Positions 7,199-15,768 of a DNA stretch of 32,965 bases are shown here, piece by piece (positions within the stretch are counted from its first letter, which is position 1; each line of letters starts with the position of its first letter). The DNA comes from Bacteroidota bacterium (GTDB lineage: Bacteria > Bacteroidota > Ignavibacteria > Palsa-1295). Below the pieces are notes generated by a model that saw nothing but the letters and a program-made list of their open reading frames with translations, made no database searches and was not told the DNA's origin. The stretch is taken from positions 1-32,965 of the forward strand of contig JAJPIQ010000033.1 of NCBI GenBank assembly GCA_021324685.1, given 5' to 3'. Both the position numbers and the translations under genes were made by a program.

Positions 7199-7864
7199 TT
7201 ATTTAAAGAAAGCTTCGATGGAAGCGTTAATGGTAGTGATCCTCCAGCCGTTCGAGCCATGAAGGCCAATATCGGTAAAAGGGTCCAGGGTCGCATTCGG
7301 TCGAATGTTATTGAGCGGAAGATCGACGGTCAGCATGGGAGCTATTTCGAGCCCCGGAAGATCGAAAAAGTATCCCGCGCTAAGCCGAGCGGAAAACCGC
7401 ATCGATTCAAGATCGCCCATGGAACTATCGACATCGACGATCGGGTCCGGCACCGGATGGCTGGTATGCTCGAACGTATTGGAAAGTAAATATCCGGCTT
7501 GTGGCGCGGCCTGAACGAAGAAGTGAGAATGAGGAAATTGGAGGCGGACGTAGGGCTGGAGCGTCAGGTATCGCAGTTGCATGAGCAATTCATCGTCGCT
7601 TGGGGGATCGCTCGGATTTTCATAGGCATGAAACTGCTGAAAATCGAATCCGGGTTCGAGGCCGACCGTCAATCCCATAAAAGAAATAATGTTCCAGGGT
7701 ATGCCGACCAGGAGTCCTGCCCCTTTTCCATCTAAGAACGTGCAGCCGCAGGGTGCGCGAAAAGAACCGTTCTGAATATTATAACTTCCGCCAAGTTCAA
7801 TTCCCTGACCGTGAGCGGTCAGGACGGGAATCCATAATAACAAAATAGCGAGAAACCGCTTCAT
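7199..7864 (-). CDS. Outer-membrane beta-barrel protein, 221 aa
   Basis: A signal peptide (MKRFLAILLLWIPVLTAHGQ) precedes alternating amphipathic strands such as LRYLTLQPYVRLQF, FFVQAAPQAGYLL and MRFSARLSAGYFF. The chain ends in a strand with terminal aromatic residues (NASIEAFFK), as expected for a barrel inserted by the BAM machinery. The length suits an 8-stranded OmpW/OmpA-like barrel. A CGC motif follows the N-terminal strand. It lies 3 bases after the DinB-like gene and 6 before the CusF-like gene, all on the minus strand. A role with the copper-binding lipoprotein is possible but rests only on adjacency. Confidence 0.75.
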   Translation of the reverse strand: MKRFLAILLLWIPVLTAHGQGIELGGSYNIQNGSFRAPCGCTFLDGKGAGLLVGIPWNIISFMGLTVGLEPGFDFQQFHAYENPSDPPSDDELLMQLRYLTLQPYVRLQFPHSHFFVQAAPQAGYLLSNTFEHTSHPVPDPIVDVDSSMGDLESMRFSARLSAGYFFDLPGLEIAPMLTVDLPLNNIRPNATLDPFTDIGLHGSNGWRITTINASIEAFFK

Positions 7865-7867
7865 GGG

Positions 7868-8329
7868 TCACTTTCTATTTCGCAACGAGAGGATCTGCTC
7901 CACATGATGACGTCCATGTTCCGAATATAGATCGAGCAGGTTTTGCAGCGTCATCGTCCCGTTCTCCGGATGATGCGCGGTTCGAGAAAGTTCTTGTTCC
8001 GTTGCGGTGCCGAGCAAATTCGCCATTCGTTCCTGCACGCCGGAAATAATCGCGAGGGAGGGAGCAATGTCGCCCCGGTAATCCTTCGTCTTTGCCCAGG
8101 CGTCCTGATCGTACGGTTTCAGCGTAGGATGATCCTCGGTTTGGATCAACTTCATCCGAACGAACGCATTCAGGTGGGAGTCCGCAATATGATGGACGAT
8201 CTGGCGCGGGGTCCAGCCCCCTTCGCGATACGGTGTATCGATCAGGTTGGAGGGAAGGCCGTGGAGCGCATGCGCCAGTTCTTCTGGCAGCGATCGGAAG
8301 GCTGCAATTTTTTCCTCGTTCGAGTTCAT
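7868..8329 (-). CDS. DinB/YfiT-like (BstA-type) metal-dependent thiol transferase
   Basis: At 153 residues it has the length and motifs of the DinB_2/YfiT family. WTPRQIVHHIADSH (His46, His47 and His52) and HGRHH near the C terminus (His138, His142) supply the usual metal ligands on a four-helix bundle. Family members include bacillithiol S-transferases and other thiol-linked enzymes; many are annotated as putative metal-dependent hydrolases, and the thiol substrate here cannot be read from sequence. It is the first gene of a minus-strand run and begins only 20 bases after the 3' end of tRNA-Ser on the same strand, so it is probably expressed from the tRNA promoter. Confidence 0.8.
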   Translation of the reverse strand: MNSNEEKIAAFRSLPEELAHALHGLPSNLIDTPYREGGWTPRQIVHHIADSHLNAFVRMKLIQTEDHPTLKPYDQDAWAKTKDYRGDIAPSLAIISGVQERMANLLGTATEQELSRTAHHPENGTMTLQNLLDLYSEHGRHHVEQILSLRNRK

Positions 8330-8349
8330 GTGCTCGAATGTATAGTGAG

Positions 8350-8437
8350 CGGAGAGGGAGAGATTCGAACTCTCGGTACGCGATTAACGTACAGCCGCTT
8401 TCCAGGCGACCCAGTTAAACCACTCCTGCACCTCTCC
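8350..8437 (-). tRNA. tRNA-Ser (anticodon GGA)
   Basis: Read on the minus strand, GGAGAGG (8437-8431) pairs with CCTCTCC (8357-8351) as the acceptor stem, with G as discriminator. The anticodon loop CTGGAAA gives anticodon GGA (serine, UCC/UCU codons). A long variable arm marks this as class II, and the T-arm holds GTTCGAATC. It is 88 bases long and CCA is not encoded. Confidence 0.95.
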
Positions 8438-8479
8438 AAACCGCCGAAACAAATCGGTGAGGCACCTTATCGTTCAAAC

Positions 8480-8507
8480 GAAAGGCATAGTTCCGCCTTT
8501 CTTTTTT
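8480..8507 (+). terminator. Terminator-like hairpin with no gene before it
   Basis: Arms GAAAGGC (8480-8486) and GCCTTTC (8495-8501) are followed by six T on the plus strand. Nothing recognisable is transcribed into it: the tRNA and genes on the left are on the minus strand. It may end antisense or upstream readthrough, or mark a lost gene. Confidence 0.5.
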
Positions 8508-8563
8508 AAGGGTTGGAACGTTCCGCAAGTTGAACTGAACTGAAATGAATTTTGTGTAACTAT

Positions 8564-8599
8564 GCGAACGCTGGAATGACCGTCATTCCAGTGCTTCGC
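8564..8599. repeat. 36-bp inverted repeat with a 21-bp palindromic core
   Basis: The core has 10-bp arms CTGGAATGAC (8571-8580) and GTCATTCCAG (8582-8591) around one base. GCGAA (8564-8568) and TTCGC (8595-8599) extend the symmetry. It lies about 90 bases before porU. It could be an operator, an mRNA hairpin in the porU leader, or one copy of a dispersed REP-like element; no second copy was noticed in the window. Confidence 0.6.
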
Positions 8600-8685
8600 C
8601 TTCATGAGAGGCCGACCTTGCCCCCGAAGCTGCGCTCCTTCGTGGTCCGGTTTTTCACGAAAGAGGTGACGAAATTTCGAGTACT

Positions 8686-11600
8686 TTGTCGTTTGACTGT
8701 TGGCACCGCGTGCGGTGCGTCCTGTTTGCCGGGGCAATTAGCATTCTGCTGATTGTGGGCGGCGCTCGCGCTCAGAGTGCCGCGCGGCCTCATGTCCGTG
8801 AACTCTCTCGTTCGGGGAACACCGTCACGCTTGAAATCACGCTTCCGGCTCCCGTCTTCGATACCGTAAAACATTTGCTTTCGATTCGGCCTGTTGCCGG
8901 TCAGCTTGCAAATGGGGATCCACTGGCCCCGATTGTGATCCCACTCCGGGTTTCGCGCGAGGCGAGCGTTACCGTTCTCTCGCATAACGATGTAACCGTT
9001 TCTTCACTTCGGCTTGCGCTCACTCCTTCGCTGACGTCCGACGTCGCCGATAATGGAAGGTCCGGCCCCTTCGCATTGCATTCCAAAACAAGCAGCGCGG
9101 TCCATCGTGGCATCGGGTATGCCGCGCTTACGTTCATGGGAACGATGCGGGCATCCGACATTTCGAAACTGGAACTCGGGATTTTGGATGCGGCCGGAAC
9201 GAATGCCATTCGCGCGGCAAAAACGATTATCCTAAGGATTACCGATCCGGCGGGATTATCTTCCCGGGCCGTCGCCGATATCAACGAGCCGTTCAAAGTT
9301 CCGACTGCAATGTTTCGCTCTCGCTTAGCGTCGCGCGGAAAGGGGAACAGCCAGACCATGTCCGTGGGCGATGCCCAACAACTTCCCGGTATTCAATCCG
9401 GCGATGGGAACGTATATCGGATGGTCGTGCGGCAGTCGGGAATCTATCATATCACCTATGACGACATAACGAGCTATGGCCTCGATCCGTCCCACATCGA
9501 TCCCACGACGCTTCGTATCGTCAATAAAGGCCAGCAAATCGCCGTCTATGTCTTCGATCGGCAGAACGGAGTGTTCGGACCGGGAGATTATTTCGAGTTC
9601 TATGGACAGGAAGAGCGCTACCCAGGGCCGGGGACCTACGGCGATTGTTATTACGACCCGGATACCAGGGACAATGTCTACTACTTGGTCTGGGGAAGTC
9701 AGTATTCGCCGATCCCGGCCGGCGGTGTAAAAAGAATGGTCGAGGAGTCGGGAGAGATTCGCACTGCGAACCGGTCCATTTATCCACAGGATAGCGCCTA
9801 TGTCGACCTACGAGATAGTTCCTACGCGACGACGATCCATTTTGAACAGGACTTGGTCAACGACCCGTTGAACGTGTCGGACCTCGATGAGCGGAGCGAC
9901 CTCCGGGACCACAACTTCATGGCGATCCTCTCGACGGGGAATGTCGGTCCGGCAACGGCCACGTTCCATACGGTCGTGCCATATCCGGACGTTCGAGCGA
10001 ACCGGCCGGTTTCCTTTCGCGTCGCTCTCCATGGGATCTCGAACTTCGTTCCCGGCGCGACGGACGCCAAAGGGATCGAATTACCGAACGTTCCGGACGA
10101 GGACGATTGCATGGTCTCCGTCAACGGACAATTTGTATTGCATGGCGTCTGGAGTGGGCAAACGATGAAATTCCTTTCGACAGACACGGCCAGCCAGCGC
10201 GTTTCGAATCTGCCATCGTCGGTGCTGCTTGGAGTGACCGATTCGCTTGGCGGTATCCAGCCGATCGCGATCACCTTCGCCCAGCAAAAACAAACGACCG
10301 TACCGGCCTGCCGCTTTGCGGTGAACTGGATCGAGATCGGCTATAGCCGGCTGTATAATGCCTATCAGGACTCGATCACATTCCGAGCGCCCAAATACAG
10401 TACGGCCGGACTGTATCAGTTCACGCTGCAGAATTTCAGCCAGACCGATATTTCGATCTATCGCAAAGGCGTTTCGAAGATCACGAATGTCGTCTTTTCT
10501 TCCAATCCGAATCAGGCCAGAAGCACGTCTGCCATTTTTCAGGTGAACATTACGAGCGCTTCGGACGAGTTCATTGCCATTGCGGACTCGCTGAAACTCA
10601 AGCCCTATAAATTCCTGAAGGACGATTTTGCCGGGTTGCGATCCCCCAATAATTCCGGACAATATCTTATTATTACCGATAGCGAGCATCTTTCCAAGGG
10701 ACACCAGGGCGCTCGGGAACCGGTGCAGGACCTTGCCGATCTTCGCGCGAATACGTATCATGTGACGACGAAGATCGTCGATGTCGCAAATATCTACGAT
10801 GAATTCAATTTCGGTTCGCGTTCACCGAATGCGATCAAGGCATTCCTTTCCTATGCGTACCATGAGTGGCAGGACCCGCCGAAATATGTCCTGCTCGTCG
10901 GCGTGACGCACATGGGAACGAACGATAATTCCCCGAATGTCCCGAACGATCAGGTCCCGACGCCCTATATCCAAGCCTATTTGGAAGGAGAAGTTGCCGC
11001 CGATGCATGGTATTCCATGGTCGATGGTGACGACCTGATCCCCGACCTTATCGTGAGCCGGTTGCCCACGGCAGACGTTGCCGGCGATGCGGCGTATGTC
11101 GCGAAAGTCCGCGAATTCGAAGCGGACCGAACAACGCCCGGCGACTGGAAAGGCCGCGCATTCTTCATTGGAGCCGGTGGAGGCTTCGATGTCGATATCG
11201 ACGGGATCCTGGACCGCGCCGTCCCCCATCATGTTGGGATCGAAAGAATGTCCACCGTGCTCGGCTCGCCGTATAATGGCACGGACCAGACAGTCGTCAA
11301 TAACGTGAATAATGGCATTGGCCTCATGGCCTACTTCGGTCATGGGGGCACGGCCATCTGGGACGATCCGCTCGATAGCGTCGGCCGGGCCGTGCTGACA
11401 AACTACGACATGCCCCGTTTCCATAATCAGGGGCGTTATCCGTTTATCCTCAGCATGACCTGCTTTACGGCGACGTACGATGGCAGCTTCGAGGGAATTT
11501 TAAATAGTTTTGCGGAACAACCGAGCGCCGGGTCCATTGGCGGGATGGGGACCACCAGCTACGGCTGGGAACAAAATGACGATCGTCTCGCAGCGGCCAT

Positions 11601-13899
11601 TGTGCCCCATTTGTACGATTCGACCGATGAATCGTTTGCGGACCGCGTCGTCGACGGAAAGATCGACTATTTGCTCGAAGGCCTTTCGGGCGATCTTATT
11701 CCACCTACGCTCGTGTATTGCTATCATATTATTGGCGATCCGATGCTGCATCCGCTGCTGGCGACGGATCGTGCAACGCTCATGGTTGCGAGCCGCGTCA
11801 TTCAGCCCGGCGGAACGGTCCCGTTGCAGGGAACCAGCACCCTTGCCCAGGGCGTGGCCCGTATTGAACTTGCCGACGATGTTCGCAGTCCCCTTAACCC
11901 TCCGCACATCGTCGACAACATTCCTGTGGCGAACGGTCTCTACTCGTTCACCGATAATATCCCGAATACGGCCGTTCCTCAGGGAACGTATCGAGTGGAG
12001 GTCTACGACAAGTCATCGAACCGATTTGCGGAAGCCGCCGAGGATGTGACGATCACCAATTCACGGATTACCGAACTCGATTTCGAGCCCCGGCCATTAC
12101 CGGTCGGCGCCACGCTCGATTTTAGTGCGGCGGTCCAAAGCCCCCAACCGATTTCCGGCGTGACAGCAAATATTACGGTTTACTCCCAAAGCGCGAATGG
12201 TACCGTTACCGTAAAAACGTTACCTTCGCTTTCCATGGCGCCGCTTTCGGACCGATACGATGTCAAACTTCCCGGCTCGACATTCCAGGCCGGCGATAAA
12301 ATTGTCGCAAGCGTGACCCTCCTTTCCGGTTCTTCCACAGTAACGTCCGATTCCATAAATATTATTGTCGGTGCTGCGAGCGATCCTTCCGTCTGGAAAG
12401 ATCCCTACCATCGCACCCTGACAGGCAAGTTTGTCTCGACAAAATCCGGACTCGCCTGGATGGAACATCTTTACAATTGGGGTGCTTCGCCGATCAGTAC
12501 CGTAACGGCTTCTCTGGTCGATCTCTATTCGGGAACTCCCAAATCGATCGGGAGCACCATCGTCAGTTCGATACCGTCCCACGGCGATACGCTCGTCACG
12601 ATTCCGCTCGCGATCGCTTCGATCGACTCGGCACTGCTGGTCTTTGCGGTCAGTCCTGACGCCGGAACGAGTCCGCTCAATTTACGAGATAGTTCTACGT
12701 TGAACGATACGACCGTTCCCATCGGATTTCCGCTCGGAGCCGCTTCGTATCAAAGTTCCGTAGGTACCACGATCGATGGTGTGACGCCGGCGCAAGTGCA
12801 TTTCAATAATGACGAAGTCATCTTCAGCCTCCCGGCCGGAGCTGAAGCGAATGTTCCCGCCGACGTGATCCGGCTAAACCGTATCTATACACCGGCCGTG
12901 AACGTCCAGCCCGACATTCATTTTCTGCCCATGTATAGCGATAAAGGCCGTGTGTATACGGGTCTTCGCATTACGAGCGACTCCTTAGGGGCGATCCCTC
13001 TTGCCGCTTCCCAGACCGGGGCCTCCACGCTTTCCGTCAAACTCAATCTCGCCGATTCGCTGATCAACCTTCATCGTAACGATAGTATTTTTATCTACCG
13101 TCAGGACGACCGGACGAAGTTATGGACGATCCTTTCGACGACTCGTTCGCCTACTGGCGTCCTGACCGCGGCGATCACCAATCTGGGAACGTTCGGTGTC
13201 GCGTATAATACCGATACGAAACCCCCGCTGGTCGATATTTCGGTCGAAGGACAAGTATTCACGAACAACGGGGAAGTACCTCCGCAACCGCATATTCATG
13301 CGGTCATTCAGGATGCCAACGGGATCGACGTTACACCGGGTAAGACGATCGTCAAAATCGATAATCGGACGCTTGGAGCGAGTGAATACACCATGCTCGA
13401 TTCGAGCCGAACGGCGACGACCATCAATCTCGCAATGAACCCATCCCTCTCGGCCGGGACTCATGCCATTGTCATTCAGGCGACGGACGATAATGGAAAG
13501 ACGAACGCTCCCCCGAAGGAACTCGACGTTCATGTTTCGAGCGATTTTAGCGTAGGCGTCCTCGGCTCCTATCCCAATCCCTTCACGCGGGACTATATGT
13601 TCATCGCCTACGAAATTCGCGGGATCGCATTTGCGCAATCGGTCAGTCTCGATCTTTATACCGTGAGCGGCCGCAGGATCCGTACGATGTCGTATCCGTC
13701 GAACGATCCGACCCGAACGTTCGGCTTTCTCAAAGGCGGCACGGGCGATCCAACGAGCTTAGGATATCATGAGGTCTGGTGGGATGGCCGGGACGATGGG
13801 GGAGCGGAGGTTGCCAACGGCGTTTATTATTATCGACTGACGGTGACGACTCCCACGGCGACGAGGGATATTAAAGGAAAGTTTGCGCGTGTCCGTTAA
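8686..13899 (+). CDS. porU: Type IX secretion C-terminal signal peptidase/sortase PorU
   Basis: PorU is the cell-surface cysteine peptidase that removes the C-terminal signal from type IX cargo and attaches the cargo to lipopolysaccharide. A hydrophobic signal (RCVLFAGAISILLIVGGARA) is followed by a gingipain-like N-terminal region. The peptidase C25 domain comes next, with catalytic His886 in YFGHGG and Cys926 in LSMTCFTATYDGSF. Several Ig-like regions follow, and the last ~110 residues form a FlgD/type IX-like domain (YPNPFTRD...WWDGRDDGG...NGVYYYRL). At 1737 residues it is much longer than the roughly 1160 of Porphyromonas PorU. The start is uncertain: no in-frame ATG is present at the signal, so TTG 8686 or GTG 8710 is used. 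porV overlaps its 3' end, as expected for the porU-porV pair. Confidence 0.85.
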   Translation: MSFDCWHRVRCVLFAGAISILLIVGGARAQSAARPHVRELSRSGNTVTLEITLPAPVFDTVKHLLSIRPVAGQLANGDPLAPIVIPLRVSREASVTVLSHNDVTVSSLRLALTPSLTSDVADNGRSGPFALHSKTSSAVHRGIGYAALTFMGTMRASDISKLELGILDAAGTNAIRAAKTIILRITDPAGLSSRAVADINEPFKVPTAMFRSRLASRGKGNSQTMSVGDAQQLPGIQSGDGNVYRMVVRQSGIYHITYDDITSYGLDPSHIDPTTLRIVNKGQQIAVYVFDRQNGVFGPGDYFEFYGQEERYPGPGTYGDCYYDPDTRDNVYYLVWGSQYSPIPAGGVKRMVEESGEIRTANRSIYPQDSAYVDLRDSSYATTIHFEQDLVNDPLNVSDLDERSDLRDHNFMAILSTGNVGPATATFHTVVPYPDVRANRPVSFRVALHGISNFVPGATDAKGIELPNVPDEDDCMVSVNGQFVLHGVWSGQTMKFLSTDTASQRVSNLPSSVLLGVTDSLGGIQPIAITFAQQKQTTVPACRFAVNWIEIGYSRLYNAYQDSITFRAPKYSTAGLYQFTLQNFSQTDISIYRKGVSKITNVVFSSNPNQARSTSAIFQVNITSASDEFIAIADSLKLKPYKFLKDDFAGLRSPNNSGQYLIITDSEHLSKGHQGAREPVQDLADLRANTYHVTTKIVDVANIYDEFNFGSRSPNAIKAFLSYAYHEWQDPPKYVLLVGVTHMGTNDNSPNVPNDQVPTPYIQAYLEGEVAADAWYSMVDGDDLIPDLIVSRLPTADVAGDAAYVAKVREFEADRTTPGDWKGRAFFIGAGGGFDVDIDGILDRAVPHHVGIERMSTVLGSPYNGTDQTVVNNVNNGIGLMAYFGHGGTAIWDDPLDSVGRAVLTNYDMPRFHNQGRYPFILSMTCFTATYDGSFEGILNSFAEQPSAGSIGGMGTTSYGWEQNDDRLAAAIVPHLYDSTDESFADRVVDGKIDYLLEGLSGDLIPPTLVYCYHIIGDPMLHPLLATDRATLMVASRVIQPGGTVPLQGTSTLAQGVARIELADDVRSPLNPPHIVDNIPVANGLYSFTDNIPNTAVPQGTYRVEVYDKSSNRFAEAAEDVTITNSRITELDFEPRPLPVGATLDFSAAVQSPQPISGVTANITVYSQSANGTVTVKTLPSLSMAPLSDRYDVKLPGSTFQAGDKIVASVTLLSGSSTVTSDSINIIVGAASDPSVWKDPYHRTLTGKFVSTKSGLAWMEHLYNWGASPISTVTASLVDLYSGTPKSIGSTIVSSIPSHGDTLVTIPLAIASIDSALLVFAVSPDAGTSPLNLRDSSTLNDTTVPIGFPLGAASYQSSVGTTIDGVTPAQVHFNNDEVIFSLPAGAEANVPADVIRLNRIYTPAVNVQPDIHFLPMYSDKGRVYTGLRITSDSLGAIPLAASQTGASTLSVKLNLADSLINLHRNDSIFIYRQDDRTKLWTILSTTRSPTGVLTAAITNLGTFGVAYNTDTKPPLVDISVEGQVFTNNGEVPPQPHIHAVIQDANGIDVTPGKTIVKIDNRTLGASEYTMLDSSRTATTINLAMNPSLSAGTHAIVIQATDDNGKTNAPPKELDVHVSSDFSVGVLGSYPNPFTRDYMFIAYEIRGIAFAQSVSLDLYTVSGRRIRTMSYPSNDPTRTFGFLKGGTGDPTSLGYHEVWWDGRDDGGAEVANGVYYYRLTVTTPTATRDIKGKFARVR

Positions 13900-14971
13900 A
13901 AATTCCATGGCTCTCCGTATGGTATTCCTCGCCATCCTTTGTATGGCGTTTGGAATCGTGCGGCCGCTCTATGGGCAGACTTCGAAATATGCAGGGGAAT
14001 TTTTACAGATACCCGTTGGCGCGCGAGCGCTTTCCATGGGCGGGGCCTACACCGCTATTGCCAACGATGAGTCGGCATTTCACTGGAATGCGGCCGGAGT
14101 CTCCCTGGTCCCCGACCAACTGGTCGGCTTTATGTATTCGGCGGAGTATGGTACGCCCGGGAGTTCACTCGCGAATTTTTACCAGGTCGGCTTTACCTTC
14201 CCGCTCAAGGACATAACGCTCGCGGCGAATTGGGTGCGGCTCTCGGTCGGCGATCTCGTCCATACTCCCGATCTTACCACGATCAGCGTAACGGACGAAC
14301 GCGCGGCGATGGTCCGAGAAATTTTTGCCGGAGCCCCCGATTATTTCAGCGACAACGAAGATGCCTTCGTCCTCTCCATCGCTCGCGACAATAAATTTAC
14401 GCTGGACTGGGGATGGCTCTATTACAAAGAGCAGATCGAAGTTCCCATTGGGGTGAATTTCAAGATCATTCATCAGGGGATAGGGAATTTCGGTTCGGCG
14501 AGCGGCATTGGGGTCGATGCCGGCGCGATGGTGCGTTTTTCCCTTGCGGAATTTTTGCTTACTCCGGGGCTCGGGAAGTTATCGCTCGGAGCTTCGGCAA
14601 CGGACATTGCGGGCACCCAGCTGGCCTGGAGCACCCAGCGCACCCAGATCGTTCCCATGTATATTCACGGCGGCATCGCCTATGCGCAACCGATCCCATA
14701 CTTTCATACCGTCGCTACGTTCTCTTCCGATTTTTTGATCGCGCAGGCCGGCCAGCCTTCCTTTGGTGTCGATATGTCGTACGACAGCGATATTTCGCTC
14801 CGGTTTGGGCTCGATCAGGGCTTTTTTGCGACCGGGGCCGGCTTCAATTGGGAAAAGAAGGTCGATATCAACTATTCGCTCGAAATAAACGATGCGCTCG
14901 GTCCGGAGCACCGCTTAAGTTTTTCGGTCGATCTCGATCGGATGTTGAGAAAGGATACCGTCAGTGAATAA
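13889..14971 (+). CDS. porV: Type IX outer-membrane shuttle protein PorV
   Basis: PorV is an outer-membrane barrel of the FadL-like fold that receives folded cargo from the type IX translocon and carries it to PorU. The conserved start of PorV/PorQ proteins is present (FLQIPVGARALSMGGAYTAIANDESAFHWNAAGV), followed by barrel strands to a C-terminal LSFSVDLDRML. A signal peptide (MVFLAILCMAFGIVRPLYGQ) precedes it. GTG 13889 fits the AAGGA at 13874-13878; ATG 13907 is an alternative that keeps the signal peptide. The gene overlaps the end of porU, so the two are translationally coupled. Confidence 0.85.
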   Translation: MSVKNSMALRMVFLAILCMAFGIVRPLYGQTSKYAGEFLQIPVGARALSMGGAYTAIANDESAFHWNAAGVSLVPDQLVGFMYSAEYGTPGSSLANFYQVGFTFPLKDITLAANWVRLSVGDLVHTPDLTTISVTDERAAMVREIFAGAPDYFSDNEDAFVLSIARDNKFTLDWGWLYYKEQIEVPIGVNFKIIHQGIGNFGSASGIGVDAGAMVRFSLAEFLLTPGLGKLSLGASATDIAGTQLAWSTQRTQIVPMYIHGGIAYAQPIPYFHTVATFSSDFLIAQAGQPSFGVDMSYDSDISLRFGLDQGFFATGAGFNWEKKVDINYSLEINDALGPEHRLSFSVDLDRMLRKDTVSE

Positions 14972-15728
14972 GCGGATCCTCTTATTTTTTTCGCTTGTGG
15001 CCTTAGCCCTTTCGTGCAAAGCGCCGCCGGAACCGGAGATTACTCCGCCGCAACCTGTCTTTGTCGATAGTACGGCACCGCCCGACCCCGTGGACCACCG
15101 CATGTATGCCGACCCCGGCGCCGGCGATGCGATCGACATCGAATGGAAACCCGATTCCTCCGGCAATACAACGGGATACTTTCTCTATCGCTCCGTGAAC
15201 GATTCCACGGTCGGTACGGACGGACTCCTGGTCAATCGCACGGTCATCGCACAGCTTGAAAGCACGAGCCAGTTCGAGCCCCTTCCAACTTCGTTCCGCG
15301 ATACGGTCGGGATCGTTCCCGGCGCGACGTACTACTACCAGATCCAGGCCTACTACCGTCCGCCCACGAATGTGCTCAGTGAGAGCAAGCCGACGCACGT
15401 CGATCTATCGACCTCGTTCAAATATGCCGCGCGGCCGGAGCTCCTGAGCCCGAATACGGATATCGTGGACACCCTCCACGGATTTCCGGCAAAATTTCTT
15501 TGGAACGATCCGAACAACGGGGGGCTCTATCAGATCATCGTCCAGCGGCTGGATACGTATCAATACGTTTGGTCGTTCGATACCTCGGGATTTGGCAACC
15601 CGGAAGCGATCGAATATCCGCTTTCGGCGCCGCCGCTCGTGGCCGGAGTTCCGTATCAATGGCGCGTCAAATGGCTCGCACCCTACGGAGGCTCGACCTC
15701 CCCATGGATGACATTTACCGTGGAGTAA
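14964..15728 (+). CDS. FN3-domain lipoprotein coupled to porV, 254 aa
   Basis: A lipobox LALSC (Cys18) is followed by a Pro-rich linker and fibronectin-type-III-like sequence: AIDIEWKPDSSGNTTGYFLYRSVND and ATYYYQIQAYY. A second beta domain holds a Trp-rich stretch (YQWRVKWLAPYGGSTSPWMTF). GTG 14964 is chosen because AAAGGA lies 8 bases upstream; the gene overlaps porV by 8 bases. The overlap implies stoichiometric expression with PorV. A role as an accessory of the type IX system is an inference from position; no known Por component is matched. Confidence 0.75.
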   Translation: MNKRILLFFSLVALALSCKAPPEPEITPPQPVFVDSTAPPDPVDHRMYADPGAGDAIDIEWKPDSSGNTTGYFLYRSVNDSTVGTDGLLVNRTVIAQLESTSQFEPLPTSFRDTVGIVPGATYYYQIQAYYRPPTNVLSESKPTHVDLSTSFKYAARPELLSPNTDIVDTLHGFPAKFLWNDPNNGGLYQIIVQRLDTYQYVWSFDTSGFGNPEAIEYPLSAPPLVAGVPYQWRVKWLAPYGGSTSPWMTFTVE

Positions 15729-15740
15729 TGACAGACGCCG

Positions 15741-15748
15741 TATTTTTG
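15741..15748 (+). promoter_or_regulatory. Bacteroidota-type -7 box, TATTTTTG
   Basis: TATTTTTG fits TAnnTTTG exactly and lies 20 bases before the start codon of the SLBB gene, predicting a leader of about 14 bases. The upstream box is poor (TTTA near 15715). It would let the SLBB gene be expressed separately from porUV. Confidence 0.4.
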
Positions 15749-15768
15749 CCGCGACGTATCTCGCTTCT

